Assembly (NCBI RefSeq): GCF_014650435.1
Contig: NZ_BMUY01000005.1
Coordinates: 124,001-188,000, forward strand
Direction of reading: 5' to 3'
Source of the DNA: Streptomyces tendae
GTDB taxonomy: Bacteria > Actinomycetota > Actinomycetes > Streptomycetales > Streptomycetaceae
DNA: 64,000 nt
The stretch's first letter is position 1. Each line of letters starts with the position of its first letter. Below the pieces are notes generated by a model. The model was not told the origin of the DNA. It saw only the letters and a program-made list of their open reading frames with translations, and made no database searches. The translations under genes and the position numbers were made by a program. Below are positions 32,891-42,233 of the stretch, piece by piece.

Positions 32891-33718
32891 ATGGCCTCCC
32901 ACACGCCCACCGCCTCCCGGCGCCGCTGGGGCTCCACCGTCGCCGGCGTACTCATCCTGTGCGTGATGCTGTTCCCGCTGTACTGGATGCTCAACACCGC
33001 GCTCCAGCCCGACTCGGGGCTGCTCCAGGTCGACCCGGCGCCGGGCAGCCTGGACTTCTCCGGCTTCTCCAAGGCGATCAGCGACCAGGGCGGGCACCTG
33101 CTGACGTCGCTGGCGGTCTCGCTCGGCGCGGTCGCCATCTGCCTGGCGATCTCGGCACCGGCCGCGTACGGTCTCGCGCGGTTCGGGCTGCGCGGCTCGC
33201 GCACCATCGTGTTCGGCACGCTGATCACCCAGATGGTGCCGGGCATCGTCATCGCCAACGCGCTCTACAACTCCTACGTCGACCTGGGCCTGGTCAACTC
33301 CTACTTCGGCCTGATGCTGGCCGACGCCTCCCTGGGCATCCCGTTCTCCATCGTGCTGATGCGCTCCTTCATGGTGTCGATCCCGGGCGAGGTGATCGAG
33401 GCGGCGCAGATCGACGGCGCCGGTCCGGTCCGCACCTTCGTACGGGTGGTGCTGCCGATGAGCCGCAACTCGCTGATCACGTCGGGGCTGTTCGCGTTCC
33501 TGTTCTCGTGGAGCGACTTCATGTTCGCGCTCACCCTGAACACGACCGACGACGTCAAGCCCATCACCCTGGGCATCTACCAGTACATCGGCGCGCACGT
33601 GGGCGACTGGGGCTCGGTGATGGCCGCGTCGGTGCTGTCCGCGGTGCCCGCGGCGATCCTCCTCGTCCTCGCCCAGAAGTACATCGCCGCCGGGATCACC
33701 GGCGGTTCCGTCAAGTGA
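32891..33718 (+). CDS. ABC sugar permease (CUT1, MalG-like)
   Basis: A 275-residue permease with six helices and the EAA loop EAAQIDGAGPVRTFVRVVLPM. LFPLYWMLNTALQPDSGLLQ near the start is the normal MalG-type opening. It pairs with the preceding permease to form the transmembrane channel of a sugar importer. The ATG at 32891 was selected over earlier in-frame positions because it follows the previous stop by five bases and begins the first amphipathic segment. Followed after 56 bases by the GH1 gene. Confidence 0.94.
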   Translation: MASHTPTASRRRWGSTVAGVLILCVMLFPLYWMLNTALQPDSGLLQVDPAPGSLDFSGFSKAISDQGGHLLTSLAVSLGAVAICLAISAPAAYGLARFGLRGSRTIVFGTLITQMVPGIVIANALYNSYVDLGLVNSYFGLMLADASLGIPFSIVLMRSFMVSIPGEVIEAAQIDGAGPVRTFVRVVLPMSRNSLITSGLFAFLFSWSDFMFALTLNTTDDVKPITLGIYQYIGAHVGDWGSVMAASVLSAVPAAILLVLAQKYIAAGITGGSVK

Positions 33719-33774
33719 ACCCCGCTCGCCCCTGAACCCGCACGCCCCGCAAGCACGGAGATGAGCAGCACAGC

Positions 33775-35154
33775 ATGAGTGAGTACCCCGGTTTCCCGCC
33801 CGGCTTCGTCTTCGGCGCCGCGACCGCCTCGTACCAGATCGAGGGCGCGGCGACCGAGGACGGCCGCGGTCCGTCGATCTGGGACACCTACAGCCACACC
33901 CCCGGCCTGGTGGTGAACGGCGACACCGGTGACGTGGCCTGCGACCACTACCACCGCTACCCCGAGGACGTCGCCCTGCTGCGCGACCTCGGCGTGGACT
34001 CCTACCGCTTCTCGATCGCCTGGCCGCGCATCGTGCCGGACGGCTCGGGCGCGGTGAACCCCAAGGGGCTCGACTTCTACTCCCGCCTGGTGGACGAACT
34101 GCTCGCGGCGGGCATCGAACCGGCCGCCACCCTCTACCACTGGGACCTGCCGCAGGCCCTGGAGGACCGGGGCGGCTGGCGGGTGCGGGAGACGGCGGAG
34201 CGGTTCGCCGAGTACACGGCGGTGGTCGCGGAGCACCTGGGCGACCGGGTGCCCCGCTGGATCACCCTCAACGAGCCGTGGTGCAGCTCCTTCCTCGGCT
34301 ACTCCATCGGCCGGCACGCGCCCGGCGCCAAGGAGGGCCGGGGCGCGCTGGCCGCCGCCCACCACCTGCTGGTCGGCCACGGGCTGGCGGTGAAGGCGCT
34401 GCGGGCGGCCGGGGTGCGCGAGGTCGGCATCACGCTCAACCTGGACCGCAACCTGCCCGCCACCGACTCCCCGGCCGACCTGGCGGCGGTGGTCCGCGCG
34501 GACACCCAGCACAACCTGGTGTGGACCGAGCCGATCCTCGCGGGCCGCTACCCGGCCACCGAGGAGGAGACCTGGGGCGAGCTGATCACCGGCGCGGACT
34601 TCCGGCGGGACGGCGACCTGGAGCTGATCTCCCAGCCCCTGGACTTCCTCGGCGTCAACTACTACCGGCCGATCGTGGTCGCCGACGCCCCCCACCGCGA
34701 GAGCGACCCGGCCCGCCGCGTGGCCACGGACAACCGGTACGAGGAGGTACGGCACCCCGGAGTGCGGCACACGGCGATGAACTGGCCGGTCGTGCCGGAC
34801 AGCTTCACCGACCTGCTCGTCGCCCTGAAGCAGCAGTACGGCGACGCGCTCCCGCCGGTCCACATCACCGAGAACGGCTCGGCGGAGGACGACTCGGCCG
34901 CCGCCGACGGCACGGTCCACGACACCGACCGGGTCGACTACCTGCGCGACCACCTCACCGCGCTGCGGGCGGCGATCGACGCGGGCGTGGACGTACGCGG
35001 GTACTACGTGTGGTCCCTGCTGGACAACTTCGAGTGGGCGTACGGCTACGACAAGCGCTTCGGCATCGTGCGGGTCGACTACGACACGCAGCGGCGCACG
35101 CCGAAGGACAGCTACCGCTGGTACCGGGAGATGATCGCCGCCAACCGCGGCTGA
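33775..35154 (+). CDS. GH1 beta-glucosidase
   Basis: A 459-residue intracellular glycoside hydrolase family 1 enzyme of normal length. The acid/base is Glu167 in ITLNEPWC and the nucleophile Glu366 in HITENGSAEDD. The family start PPGFVFGAATASYQIEGAATEDGRGPSIWDTY is intact, and the C-terminal VWSLLDNFEWAYGYDKRFGIVRVDY is typical. It hydrolyses cello-oligosaccharides or other beta-glucosides entering through the ABC system encoded just upstream. No signal peptide, so it acts in the cytoplasm. GGAG is present upstream but rather distant (about 14 bases). Confidence 0.95.
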   Translation: MSEYPGFPPGFVFGAATASYQIEGAATEDGRGPSIWDTYSHTPGLVVNGDTGDVACDHYHRYPEDVALLRDLGVDSYRFSIAWPRIVPDGSGAVNPKGLDFYSRLVDELLAAGIEPAATLYHWDLPQALEDRGGWRVRETAERFAEYTAVVAEHLGDRVPRWITLNEPWCSSFLGYSIGRHAPGAKEGRGALAAAHHLLVGHGLAVKALRAAGVREVGITLNLDRNLPATDSPADLAAVVRADTQHNLVWTEPILAGRYPATEEETWGELITGADFRRDGDLELISQPLDFLGVNYYRPIVVADAPHRESDPARRVATDNRYEEVRHPGVRHTAMNWPVVPDSFTDLLVALKQQYGDALPPVHITENGSAEDDSAAADGTVHDTDRVDYLRDHLTALRAAIDAGVDVRGYYVWSLLDNFEWAYGYDKRFGIVRVDYDTQRRTPKDSYRWYREMIAANRG

Positions 35155-35167
35155 GGCAGGCCGGGCG

Positions 35168-35195
35168 CGGAGGGCTGCCGGGCGGCCGCCCTCCG
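35168..35195. terminator. hairpin between convergent GH1 and ROK genes
   Basis: CGGAGGGC (35168-35175) and GCCCTCCG (35188-35195) pair perfectly over eight bases around a GC-rich loop in the 43-bp gap, giving a short symmetric terminator-like stem. Confidence 0.6.
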
Positions 35196-35197
35196 TG

Positions 35198-36439
35198 TCA
35201 GCCCGCGTCCCGTTCCGCGTACGCCGCCGGGTCGGCCAGCACCTCGCGGACGATCACGCCGGCCGCGCCCCGGGCCGCGTCGCCGAGCGAGGACGCGGCC
35301 CGCAGCCGTTTGCCGTCCTCGCTCCACAACCCGGAGACCACGCGCCGGGCCAGTTCGCGATCGACGGTCGGGGCGAGCCAGTCCATCAGCTCGCGGTAGA
35401 CGCCGCCGAGCATCACCGCCTCCGGGTCGAAGAGGTTCACCGCGCCCGAGAGCACCACGCCCAGTTGCCGACCGGCCCGTTCGATCGCGGACAACGCGGA
35501 CGGATCGCGCTGCCGGGCCCGGCGTTCGAGTTCGGCGACGCCCCGCACACCCGCGTCCGCGTCGATGCCGGCCGCGGTGAGCAGCGCAGCCTGTCCGGCG
35601 TACTGCTCCAGGCAGCCGTGGGCGCCGCACCGGCACCGCGGGCCGTCGGGGTCGACGACCATGTGCCCGATCTCCCCGGCGAAGCCGTGCGCGCCGCGCA
35701 GCAGCCCGCCGCCCAGCACCAGGGCGCCGCCGATGCCGATCTCACCGGTCAGGTAGAGGAAGCTGCGTACGCCCTCGGTGCCCGCGCCGAACCACAGCTC
35801 GGCGAGGGCGGCGGCGTTGGCCTCGTTGTCGGAGCTGACCGGCAGCGGCCGGTGGGCCGGGCGCAGGGCGAGGAGCGCCTGGGCGAACAGTCCCTCGACG
35901 GCGACCCGCTGCCAGCCCAGGTTGGGTGCCTGGCGCACGGTGCCGCCGGTCACCAGGCCGGGCAGCGCGACATGGACGCCGGCCGGTACGAGGTCCTGCT
36001 CGGCTGCCGAGCCGATGGCGCGCGCCGCCAGCCGGGCCGCGCGCGCCAGGACCTCCGAGGGCTGGACCCCGCGGTTGTCGACGTGCTCCACGAGCCGCAC
36101 CCGGTCGGTGCCGGCGAGGTCGACGACGCACACCGCGATGTAGTCGATGTTGATCTCGACGCCGAGTCCCGCCGGGCCCGAGCGGGACACCTTCAGGACG
36201 GTGCCGGGCCGGCCCGCCTGGCCGCTGCTGGTCTTGCCCCATTCGGAGAGGACGCCGTACTCCAGCAACTGCTCGACCAGGGACGACACCGCCGCGCGCG
36301 TCAGTCCGACGTGCGTGGCGACACCGGCCCTGGTCGCCTCCCCCGCGTCGTGCACGGCCCTCAGGACCAGGCTGAGGTTGTGCCGTCTGACCGTGGCCTT
36401 GTCTGCCTTCGGTGCCAGGGGGGTGAGGTTGTTCATCAT
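35198..36439 (-). CDS. ROK family transcriptional regulator (sugar operon)
   Basis: A regulator of about 413 residues: an N-terminal winged helix-turn-helix (ADKATVRRHNLSLVLRAVHDAGEATRAGVATHVGLTRAAVSSLVEQLLE shape, about 12-60) and a ROK domain with GIGGALVLGGGLLRGAHGFAGEIGHMVVD and the zinc motif CRCGAHGCLEQY. Start choice is uncertain: two adjacent ATG codons at 36434-36439 and a GTG at 36463 are possible and none has a good ribosome site. Directly convergent with the GH1 gene, it likely controls the GH31/ABC/GH1 locus in response to an imported sugar; ROK repressors of xylose or cellobiose genes are known in Gram-positives. Confidence 0.9.
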   Translation of the reverse strand: MMNNLTPLAPKADKATVRRHNLSLVLRAVHDAGEATRAGVATHVGLTRAAVSSLVEQLLEYGVLSEWGKTSSGQAGRPGTVLKVSRSGPAGLGVEINIDYIAVCVVDLAGTDRVRLVEHVDNRGVQPSEVLARAARLAARAIGSAAEQDLVPAGVHVALPGLVTGGTVRQAPNLGWQRVAVEGLFAQALLALRPAHRPLPVSSDNEANAAALAELWFGAGTEGVRSFLYLTGEIGIGGALVLGGGLLRGAHGFAGEIGHMVVDPDGPRCRCGAHGCLEQYAGQAALLTAAGIDADAGVRGVAELERRARQRDPSALSAIERAGRQLGVVLSGAVNLFDPEAVMLGGVYRELMDWLAPTVDRELARRVVSGLWSEDGKRLRAASSLGDAARGAAGVIVREVLADPAAYAERDAG

Positions 36440-36494
36440 GGTGCTGTCGAGCGTATGCGACACCCGGGGCGCGGGGCCCCGGGTGCTCCGGCGG

Positions 36495-38162
36495 CTAGGC
36501 CGGCAGGTTCCACTTCTGGGTGCCGAGGCCGTTGCAGTCGTAGATCTGCAGCTTGGTGCCGTTGGCGGTGCCGCCGGACGGGATGTCCAGGCAGCGGCCG
36601 GACTGCGGGTTGAACAGCGAACCGTCGGCCCGGTGGCGCCACTGCTGGCCGCCGACGCCCGGGGCGCAGTCCCACACCTGGACCTTGGTGAAGTTGGCCG
36701 TGCCGTTGCCGTCGATGTCCAGGCACTTGCCGAACGCGCGCACCGTGCCGTCGGGGGCCACGGACCAGCGCTGTCCGGTGGCGGTGCTGCAGTCCCACAG
36801 CTGGGCGGCGTGGCCGTTTCCGCTGGTGTTGGTGTCGACGTCCAGGCACTTGCCCGCGACCCACGGCGTGGTGACCTGGCCGACCGGTCCGCCGAGGCCG
36901 CCGGTGCCGAAGCGGACCTGGCACTGGTTGCCGGTGCCGAGCCAGGTGGCGGTCAGGTAGAGGAAGGAGGTGCCGTCGGCGCGCGGCACGATCGGTGAGC
37001 TGTAGCCGGGGCAGGAGGGCTCACCGGGGTTGTAGCCGCCGGTGGGGTCGGTCAGGACCGGGGCCTCGATCTCCGTCCACTCCCCCGCGCCGAGGTGGGT
37101 GTTGGCGAAGACCACGGAGCCGGACTCCGACAGCACGGTCTTGTTCCCGGTGGGTCCGCTCACCACGCGCTGGCCGGACATCAGCAGCGTGCCGTCGGGG
37201 CCGCCACCCGGTACCCAGGCGAGGTAGGGGGTGTGCAGCAGTTCCCTGCCGTCGGCGGTGCGCACCAGGGTGCCCGGGTTGTCGGCGGGCGCCCAGTTCA
37301 GGCCGTCGGGGCTGGTCTTGGTGTACACCTCGCAGGCGTGGTCGGCGTCGGTGGCGTCCCGGCACATCTCGTAGGCCATCATGAACCGCCCGTCGGGCAG
37401 CGGGACGACGATCGACATGCCCGGGCGGGCGAGGTTGTCGGCGGGGAAGGCGACGTCCTGGGTGAGTGTCCCGCTCCAGGTGCGGCCGCCGTCGGTGGAG
37501 GTGTAGTGGCCGATGACCTGGTTGTTGGTGGGGCTGCCCGCGGGCCGCTCGTCGGAGATGAAGCAGGCCAGCGTGTTGTCGGGAGCCAGCAGGAACCAGG
37601 GTTCCCAGATGCCGTGCCCGATGGTGTCGGGCAGGCCGCTGGTGCGGGTGCAGTCGGAGAGGTACTGCCAGCTCTGGCCGTGGTCGGTGCTCTTGAACAC
37701 CTCGACGCGCTGGGTGGTGTAGTCACCGGCCTGCCAGGCGGTGCCGGCGGCGAGGAGGTCGCCCTGGTTCAGGCCGTTCGCGGTGCGCGGCACCTCGTAG
37801 AGGACGGGTGCCTCGATGTCCCAGCCCGGGGTGTGCGAGGTGATGGTGGAGATCGGCGCGGCGCTCCAGGTGCGGCCGCCGTCGGTGCTGCGGTGGACGG
37901 GCAGCGTGTTGGTGGCGCCCTGTTCACGCCGGGCGTAGGTGGCCAGCATGGTCTGCCCGGCCGAACCGTCGTGGTCGAGGCGGACGGCGCGCGGATAGCT
38001 GTCGTCGCCCTGCGGATGGGCCGCGAGGTCGGGCGACGCCAGGACCTGTCCGGCGGGCGTGGCCGACGCGGGCTGCGACCACAGGGACAGCAGGGCCGTG
38101 AGGAGGGCCAGGACACCGAGCAGGGCGGGTGATCGTCTGAGGGTGAGTGACGGGTTGCGCAC
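36495..38162 (-). CDS. secreted BNR-repeat (sialidase-fold) protein with C-terminal ricin-B lectin domain
   Basis: A 555-residue exported protein. The GTG at 38162 (AAGGAG eight bases upstream) precedes a signal peptide (ALLGVLALLTALLSLWSQPASA, residues 10-32). Residues about 40-410 form a six-bladed propeller with Asp-box motifs STDGGRTWSA, STDHGQSW and STDGGRTWSG. The last 130 residues are a CBM13 ricin-B trefoil with three QxW-type repeats (GQRWSV, GQQWRH, TQKWNL) and GKCLDVD/GKCLDID/GRCLDIP starts. Likely an extracellular enzyme or binder acting on plant polysaccharides rather than a true sialidase, since the RIP arginine motif was not seen. Encoded just after the GH2 gene in the same direction. 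Confidence 0.88.
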   Translation of the reverse strand: MRNPSLTLRRSPALLGVLALLTALLSLWSQPASATPAGQVLASPDLAAHPQGDDSYPRAVRLDHDGSAGQTMLATYARREQGATNTLPVHRSTDGGRTWSAAPISTITSHTPGWDIEAPVLYEVPRTANGLNQGDLLAAGTAWQAGDYTTQRVEVFKSTDHGQSWQYLSDCTRTSGLPDTIGHGIWEPWFLLAPDNTLACFISDERPAGSPTNNQVIGHYTSTDGGRTWSGTLTQDVAFPADNLARPGMSIVVPLPDGRFMMAYEMCRDATDADHACEVYTKTSPDGLNWAPADNPGTLVRTADGRELLHTPYLAWVPGGGPDGTLLMSGQRVVSGPTGNKTVLSESGSVVFANTHLGAGEWTEIEAPVLTDPTGGYNPGEPSCPGYSSPIVPRADGTSFLYLTATWLGTGNQCQVRFGTGGLGGPVGQVTTPWVAGKCLDVDTNTSGNGHAAQLWDCSTATGQRWSVAPDGTVRAFGKCLDIDGNGTANFTKVQVWDCAPGVGGQQWRHRADGSLFNPQSGRCLDIPSGGTANGTKLQIYDCNGLGTQKWNLPA

Positions 38163-38244
38163 GGATCGACTCCTTGGTGGTGGGGATGTCGGGTGGTGCG
38201 GGATCGGTGGGGTGGATCGCGGGAGGTCGGATCGTCGTAGTGGG

Positions 38245-40329
38245 TCAGGCGGTGGGGCGGGCCTGCGGGTCGTCGCCGATGTACGGGTCGGTCCGCGTGT
38301 CCACGTCCAGCGCCGTCCGCGCGGCCACGGTGCCGTCCACGACGAGCGCCAGGTGCAGCCGGCCACTGACCCAGCCGTCGGGCAGCGTGGCGGGCACGGT
38401 GACGGCGGCGCCGAGGACGTACGGCTTGGCCTCCGCGCGGCAGCCGGGGACGGCGTCGCCGGGCGCGTCGGGCGTCCTGGCGTACACCGGGGTCCAGGTG
38501 GTGTGCAGGGTGCCCGCGACCGGGTCGGCCCCGTGGTGGGAGACGTGGACGTCGACCGTGACGTCGCGGTCGGAGGTGAGCAGGTCGCGGCCGGGTGCCA
38601 CCGGCGTGACGTCCAGGACGAGGGTGGTCGGCGCGTTGGCGTGGGCCGGGTCGACGCCCGCGAGGTCCTTCGTGCCGCGCCCGAAGTCCAGCAGCCCGGC
38701 GCTCTCGTGCTCGATGTCGTACAGCTCCGTGTACACGTACCCGGCGAGCCGGTCGTGGCGGCGCAGCTCCTGGGTCTGCCAGCGCAGGTGCCAGGCGCGG
38801 TCCAGGCCGGTGAAGCCGCCGCCGTACTCGCTGTTGAGGTTGGGCAGGCCGCGCAGCGGCTGGCCGGGGACGGCGAGCTTCTTGTGGACGACGAAGTCGG
38901 GGCCGAGCTTGACGGGGAAGTCGTCGCGTTCGCCGGAGAGCAGGTCGGCGACGGTGGTGGCCCAGGAGGCGGCGCTCTCGTCGTAGTAGTGCCAGTCCAG
39001 CAGATCGGTCCTGACGTGGGTCCAGCCGGAGTTGTCGACGACCGGGCGGGTGGCGTCGAGGGCCTTGAGGCGGTCGTAGGCGTCGGCGGTGGCGCGCTGC
39101 TTGGCCAGGTCGCCGGGGATGTCCCAGTCCAGGCCCCATTCCTCGTTGTACAGGCCCCAGATGACGATGGCGGGGCTGTTGCCGTCGCGTTCGACCATCG
39201 GCTCGATCTGCTCGGCGAAGGCGGCGGTGGAGGCGGGCGAGAAACGGCCGGGCGAGGCGGGCTCGGCCCACAGGAGCATGCCGAGGGTGTCGGCGTGGTG
39301 GGTGAAGCGGGGATCCTCCAGCTTGAGGTGCTTGCGGACGAGGTTGTAGCCGGCCTCGGCCGCGAGTTCGAGGTCGCGGCGCAGGGCGGTGTCGTCGGGG
39401 GCGGTGATGCCGGTTTCGGGCCAGTAGCCCTGGTCGAGCACGCCGCGTACGAACAGCCGCCGCCCGTTGAGGTACAGGGACTCGCCGTCGACGGTGATGG
39501 TGCGCAGTCCGGTGTACGCGGCGACCCGGTCGGTGCCGTCGGCGGAGGTCAGTTCGGCGTCGACGTGGTAGAGGTGCGGGTCCTCCGGCGTCCACAACCT
39601 GGGCGCGGAGAGCGGAAGTTCGGCAGCGAGCCGTCCATCGGGGTCCACGGTCGCCGTGACGGCCGTGTCCTCGTCGCGTACGCGCAGCCGCAGTTCGGCG
39701 CGGTCCGCCGCGGGACCGTGCACGACGGCTTCGACGGTGATGCCGGTCAGGTCGTCGTTCGGGCGCAGCCGGAGTGCGGCGAGATGGGTGGCGGGGCGGG
39801 CCTCCAGCCAGACGCTCTGCCAGATGCCGGAGGACGGGGTGAAGCAGACGCCGTCGTAGTCGTCGCGGGGCATGCTGCGCTGCTTGCCGTGGGCGATGTC
39901 CCGCTTGTCGGCGGGGGCGTGGACCCGGACCGTCAGCAGGTGGTCGCCGCCGTCGCCGAGGGCGTCGGTGACGTCGGCGGCGAAGGGGGTGTAGCCGCCC
40001 TCGTGGTGGGCGACCTCGGTGCCGTCCACCCAGACCGTGGCGGCGTGGTGCACGGCACCGAAGTGCAGGACGACGCGCTGTCCGGCCCAGTCGGCCGGCA
40101 CGGTGAACGTCCGCCGGTACCAGGCGGTCTGCAGCCAGTGCTCGGCTATCCCGGAGGCGGGTGTCTCCCAGGCGAAGGGCACGGTGATCGCTCGGTCGTA
40201 GCCGTCGGGCGCGTCGGCGGAGTACCGCTCGGCGGGGTCGGCCCGGAAGTCCCAGGCGCCGTTGAGGGTGAGCCAGGAGTGGGACCGGTCGAAGTGGGGC
40301 CGGGGGTATTCGGGACGGGGGGTGGTCAT
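38245..40329 (-). CDS. GH2 beta-galactosidase/glucuronidase-type enzyme
   Basis: A 694-residue glycoside hydrolase family 2 protein without signal peptide. It contains the sugar-binding jelly-roll (about 1-180, LNGAWDFRADPAERYS and FGAVHHAATVWVDGTEVAHHEGGYTPF), the Ig-like middle, and the TIM barrel with acid/base Glu396 in GLYNEEWG and nucleophile Glu501 in NSEYGGGF. Size lies between GUS (600) and LacZ (1000). Substrate may be a beta-galactoside, glucuronide or mannoside; it cannot be decided here. It lies between the ABC permease operon and the BNR/lectin gene on the same strand and is presumably part of the same LacI-controlled set. Confidence 0.92.
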   Translation of the reverse strand: MTTPRPEYPRPHFDRSHSWLTLNGAWDFRADPAERYSADAPDGYDRAITVPFAWETPASGIAEHWLQTAWYRRTFTVPADWAGQRVVLHFGAVHHAATVWVDGTEVAHHEGGYTPFAADVTDALGDGGDHLLTVRVHAPADKRDIAHGKQRSMPRDDYDGVCFTPSSGIWQSVWLEARPATHLAALRLRPNDDLTGITVEAVVHGPAADRAELRLRVRDEDTAVTATVDPDGRLAAELPLSAPRLWTPEDPHLYHVDAELTSADGTDRVAAYTGLRTITVDGESLYLNGRRLFVRGVLDQGYWPETGITAPDDTALRRDLELAAEAGYNLVRKHLKLEDPRFTHHADTLGMLLWAEPASPGRFSPASTAAFAEQIEPMVERDGNSPAIVIWGLYNEEWGLDWDIPGDLAKQRATADAYDRLKALDATRPVVDNSGWTHVRTDLLDWHYYDESAASWATTVADLLSGERDDFPVKLGPDFVVHKKLAVPGQPLRGLPNLNSEYGGGFTGLDRAWHLRWQTQELRRHDRLAGYVYTELYDIEHESAGLLDFGRGTKDLAGVDPAHANAPTTLVLDVTPVAPGRDLLTSDRDVTVDVHVSHHGADPVAGTLHTTWTPVYARTPDAPGDAVPGCRAEAKPYVLGAAVTVPATLPDGWVSGRLHLALVVDGTVAARTALDVDTRTDPYIGDDPQARPTA

Positions 40330-40404
40330 GGACGTGAGTGCTCCGATTCGGTGCGGCTGCGGGAGAGTCGGCGGTGTACGGGGGCGGTCGGTACCGGGGG
40401 AAGC

Positions 40405-41304
40405 TCAGCCCTTGACGCTGCCCGCGAGGATCCCGTTGATGAAGTGGCGTTGCAGCAGGACGAACAGAGCCAGCACGGGCAGCATCGCGATGCTCCCGGC
40501 GGCGAGCAGTTCGCCCCAGACGGTCGCGAAGTCGGCGCCGACGCGGTTGCCGGTGACGTTCTGCGCGAGGGTGGAGAGCACGACCTGGAGCGTCTGGTGG
40601 CTCTCGTCGTTGACGGCGACGACCGGCCAGACGAAGTCGTTGTAGATGTTCATGGCGGTCAGGACGCCGAGCGCGGCGATGCCCGGCCGGATGACCGGCA
40701 CCACGATCCGGGCGAAGATCCCGAACTCGCTCGCCCCGTCCACGCGTCCGGCGTCGAGGAGTTCGTCGGGCACGGCCGCGATGGTCTGCCGCATCCAGAA
40801 GATGCTGAAGGCGTCGATGCTGCCGGGCAGGATCAGCGCCTGGTACGTGTTGACCCAGCCCAGTTGGCTCATCTCAAGGAGCAGGGGGATGACCAGCACG
40901 AGGGTCGGCAGCATCAGCGTGAGCATCAGCACGCCGAAGAGCAGGTTCTTGCCGGGGAAGCGGTACTTGGCGAAGGCGTAGCCGGCCAGCGGGCAGAAGA
41001 ACATGGTCATCGCACCCTTGACGGCCACGACGAGCACGGTGTTGACGAAGCCGGTGCCGATGGGCACGTCGTCGAACATGGCCCGGTAGTTGTCGAGCGT
41101 GGCGGAGCCGAGCGAGAAGGACAGCGGGTCGCGGACGATGTCGGTCGGCGGCTTCAGCGAGGAGCTGACGGCCCACCAGATGGGATAGACGAACACGAGG
41201 GCGAGGAGGCCCAGCACCAGGTACTGGAGCGGCCCCGGCCGGGGCTGGGACAGGCTCCTGCCCGGCTTCTTGGTCCGGCTGGTCATGAGGCTGGTCATGG
41301 TCAC
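40405..41304 (-). CDS. ABC sugar permease (CUT1, MalG-like), second system
   Basis: A 299-residue permease with six helices and a modified EAA loop (LLDAGRVDGASEFGIFARIVVPVI). The first helix is YLVLGLLALVFVYPIWWAVSSSLK. The GTG at 41304 overlaps the previous stop in a GTGA junction; ATG 41298 is an alternative. Pairs with the upstream permease. Last of the three ABC genes; 75 bases separate it from the GH2 gene, so read-through into GH2 is likely. No ATPase gene follows. Confidence 0.93.
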   Translation of the reverse strand: MTMTSLMTSRTKKPGRSLSQPRPGPLQYLVLGLLALVFVYPIWWAVSSSLKPPTDIVRDPLSFSLGSATLDNYRAMFDDVPIGTGFVNTVLVVAVKGAMTMFFCPLAGYAFAKYRFPGKNLLFGVLMLTLMLPTLVLVIPLLLEMSQLGWVNTYQALILPGSIDAFSIFWMRQTIAAVPDELLDAGRVDGASEFGIFARIVVPVIRPGIAALGVLTAMNIYNDFVWPVVAVNDESHQTLQVVLSTLAQNVTGNRVGADFATVWGELLAAGSIAMLPVLALFVLLQRHFINGILAGSVKG

Positions 41305-42233
41305 TCGTCTCGGGAGCGGAGCAGGCGCACGGACAGCAGGGACAGGGCGAACACCAGCAGCACCAGCAGGAAGGAGTTCGCGGCGCCGGTCCCGAGGTCG
41401 GACGCCAGGATGTGGTTGTAGAGGTACAGCCCGCCGGTGGTGGTCGAGCCGTACGGGCCGCCCTGGGTGACCACGAACGGTTCGGCGAACATCTGGAACA
41501 CCGCGAGGGTCTGCACCACGACGAGGAAGGCGATGCTGCGCCGGACCAGTGGAAGGGTCAGCGACCAGAACTGCCGCTTGCGGGAGGCACCGTCGAGGTC
41601 GGCGGCCTCGTACACGTCGCCGGGTACGGCCTGGAGTCCGGCGAGCAGGATGATGATCGCGAACCCGGTGGTCTTCCACAGGAACAGCAGCGCGAGCGTC
41701 GGTTTGGCCCAGACGGTCGACTGGAGCCAGTCGATGTCCGGCAGACCGACCAGGTTGAACAGGTGGTTGACCAGCCCGTAGTCCGTGTCGAAGGCGACGA
41801 TCCACACCTGGGCCATCGCCACCAGCGGGGTGACGAACGGCGCGATGAAGGCGACCCGGAACATGCCGCGCAGCCGCAGCCGCGCGTTGGCCAGCAGCAC
41901 CGCGGCGGCCAGGCCCCCGACGATCTGGAGGGGCACGATCAGCAGCCACATCACCGCGCTGTTGCCCAGCGAGGACCAGAACTCCTCGCTGGTGAGCAGG
42001 TAGGTGTAGTTCTCCAGGCCGATGAAGTTCGCCCGGCCCGCGCCCTTCCAGTCGGTGAAGCTCAACTGGAGTGCGAAGACGAGGGGGTAGAGGCCGAAGG
42101 CCGCGAAGACGATGTAGAACGGCGCGACGAAGAGGTAGGGCGCGAGGAAGGGCTTGCGGCGGGAGCGGGTGGGGCGCGGCGCGTCGGGCGCCGCCCGTTC
42201 CTTGCGCGGCGGGGTGAGGGTGCCGGAGGTCAT
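41301..42233 (-). CDS. ABC sugar permease (CUT1, MalF-like), second system
   Basis: A 310-residue six-helix permease with EAA motif EAADLDGASRKRQFWSLTLPLV. The ATG at 42233 overlaps the binding-protein stop by four bases (ATGA), and its own stop overlaps the following permease start. The first 27 residues are a charged disordered leader. With the other permease and an external ATPase it imports the sugar delivered by the lipoprotein. Confidence 0.94.
   Translation of the reverse strand: MTSGTLTPPRKERAAPDAPRPTRSRRKPFLAPYLFVAPFYIVFAAFGLYPLVFALQLSFTDWKGAGRANFIGLENYTYLLTSEEFWSSLGNSAVMWLLIVPLQIVGGLAAAVLLANARLRLRGMFRVAFIAPFVTPLVAMAQVWIVAFDTDYGLVNHLFNLVGLPDIDWLQSTVWAKPTLALLFLWKTTGFAIIILLAGLQAVPGDVYEAADLDGASRKRQFWSLTLPLVRRSIAFLVVVQTLAVFQMFAEPFVVTQGGPYGSTTTGGLYLYNHILASDLGTGAANSFLLVLLVFALSLLSVRLLRSRDE

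Noticed and set aside
36495..38162. Authentic sialidase
   Set aside because: Asp-boxes are present, but the RIP arginine motif and the catalytic Tyr/Glu pair of sialidases could not be recognised.
38059..41421. Forward open frame of 1120 codons opposite the GH2 and permease genes
   Set aside because: It covers four well-supported genes on the other strand and consists mostly of Gly/Val/Asp/Arg low-complexity sequence.
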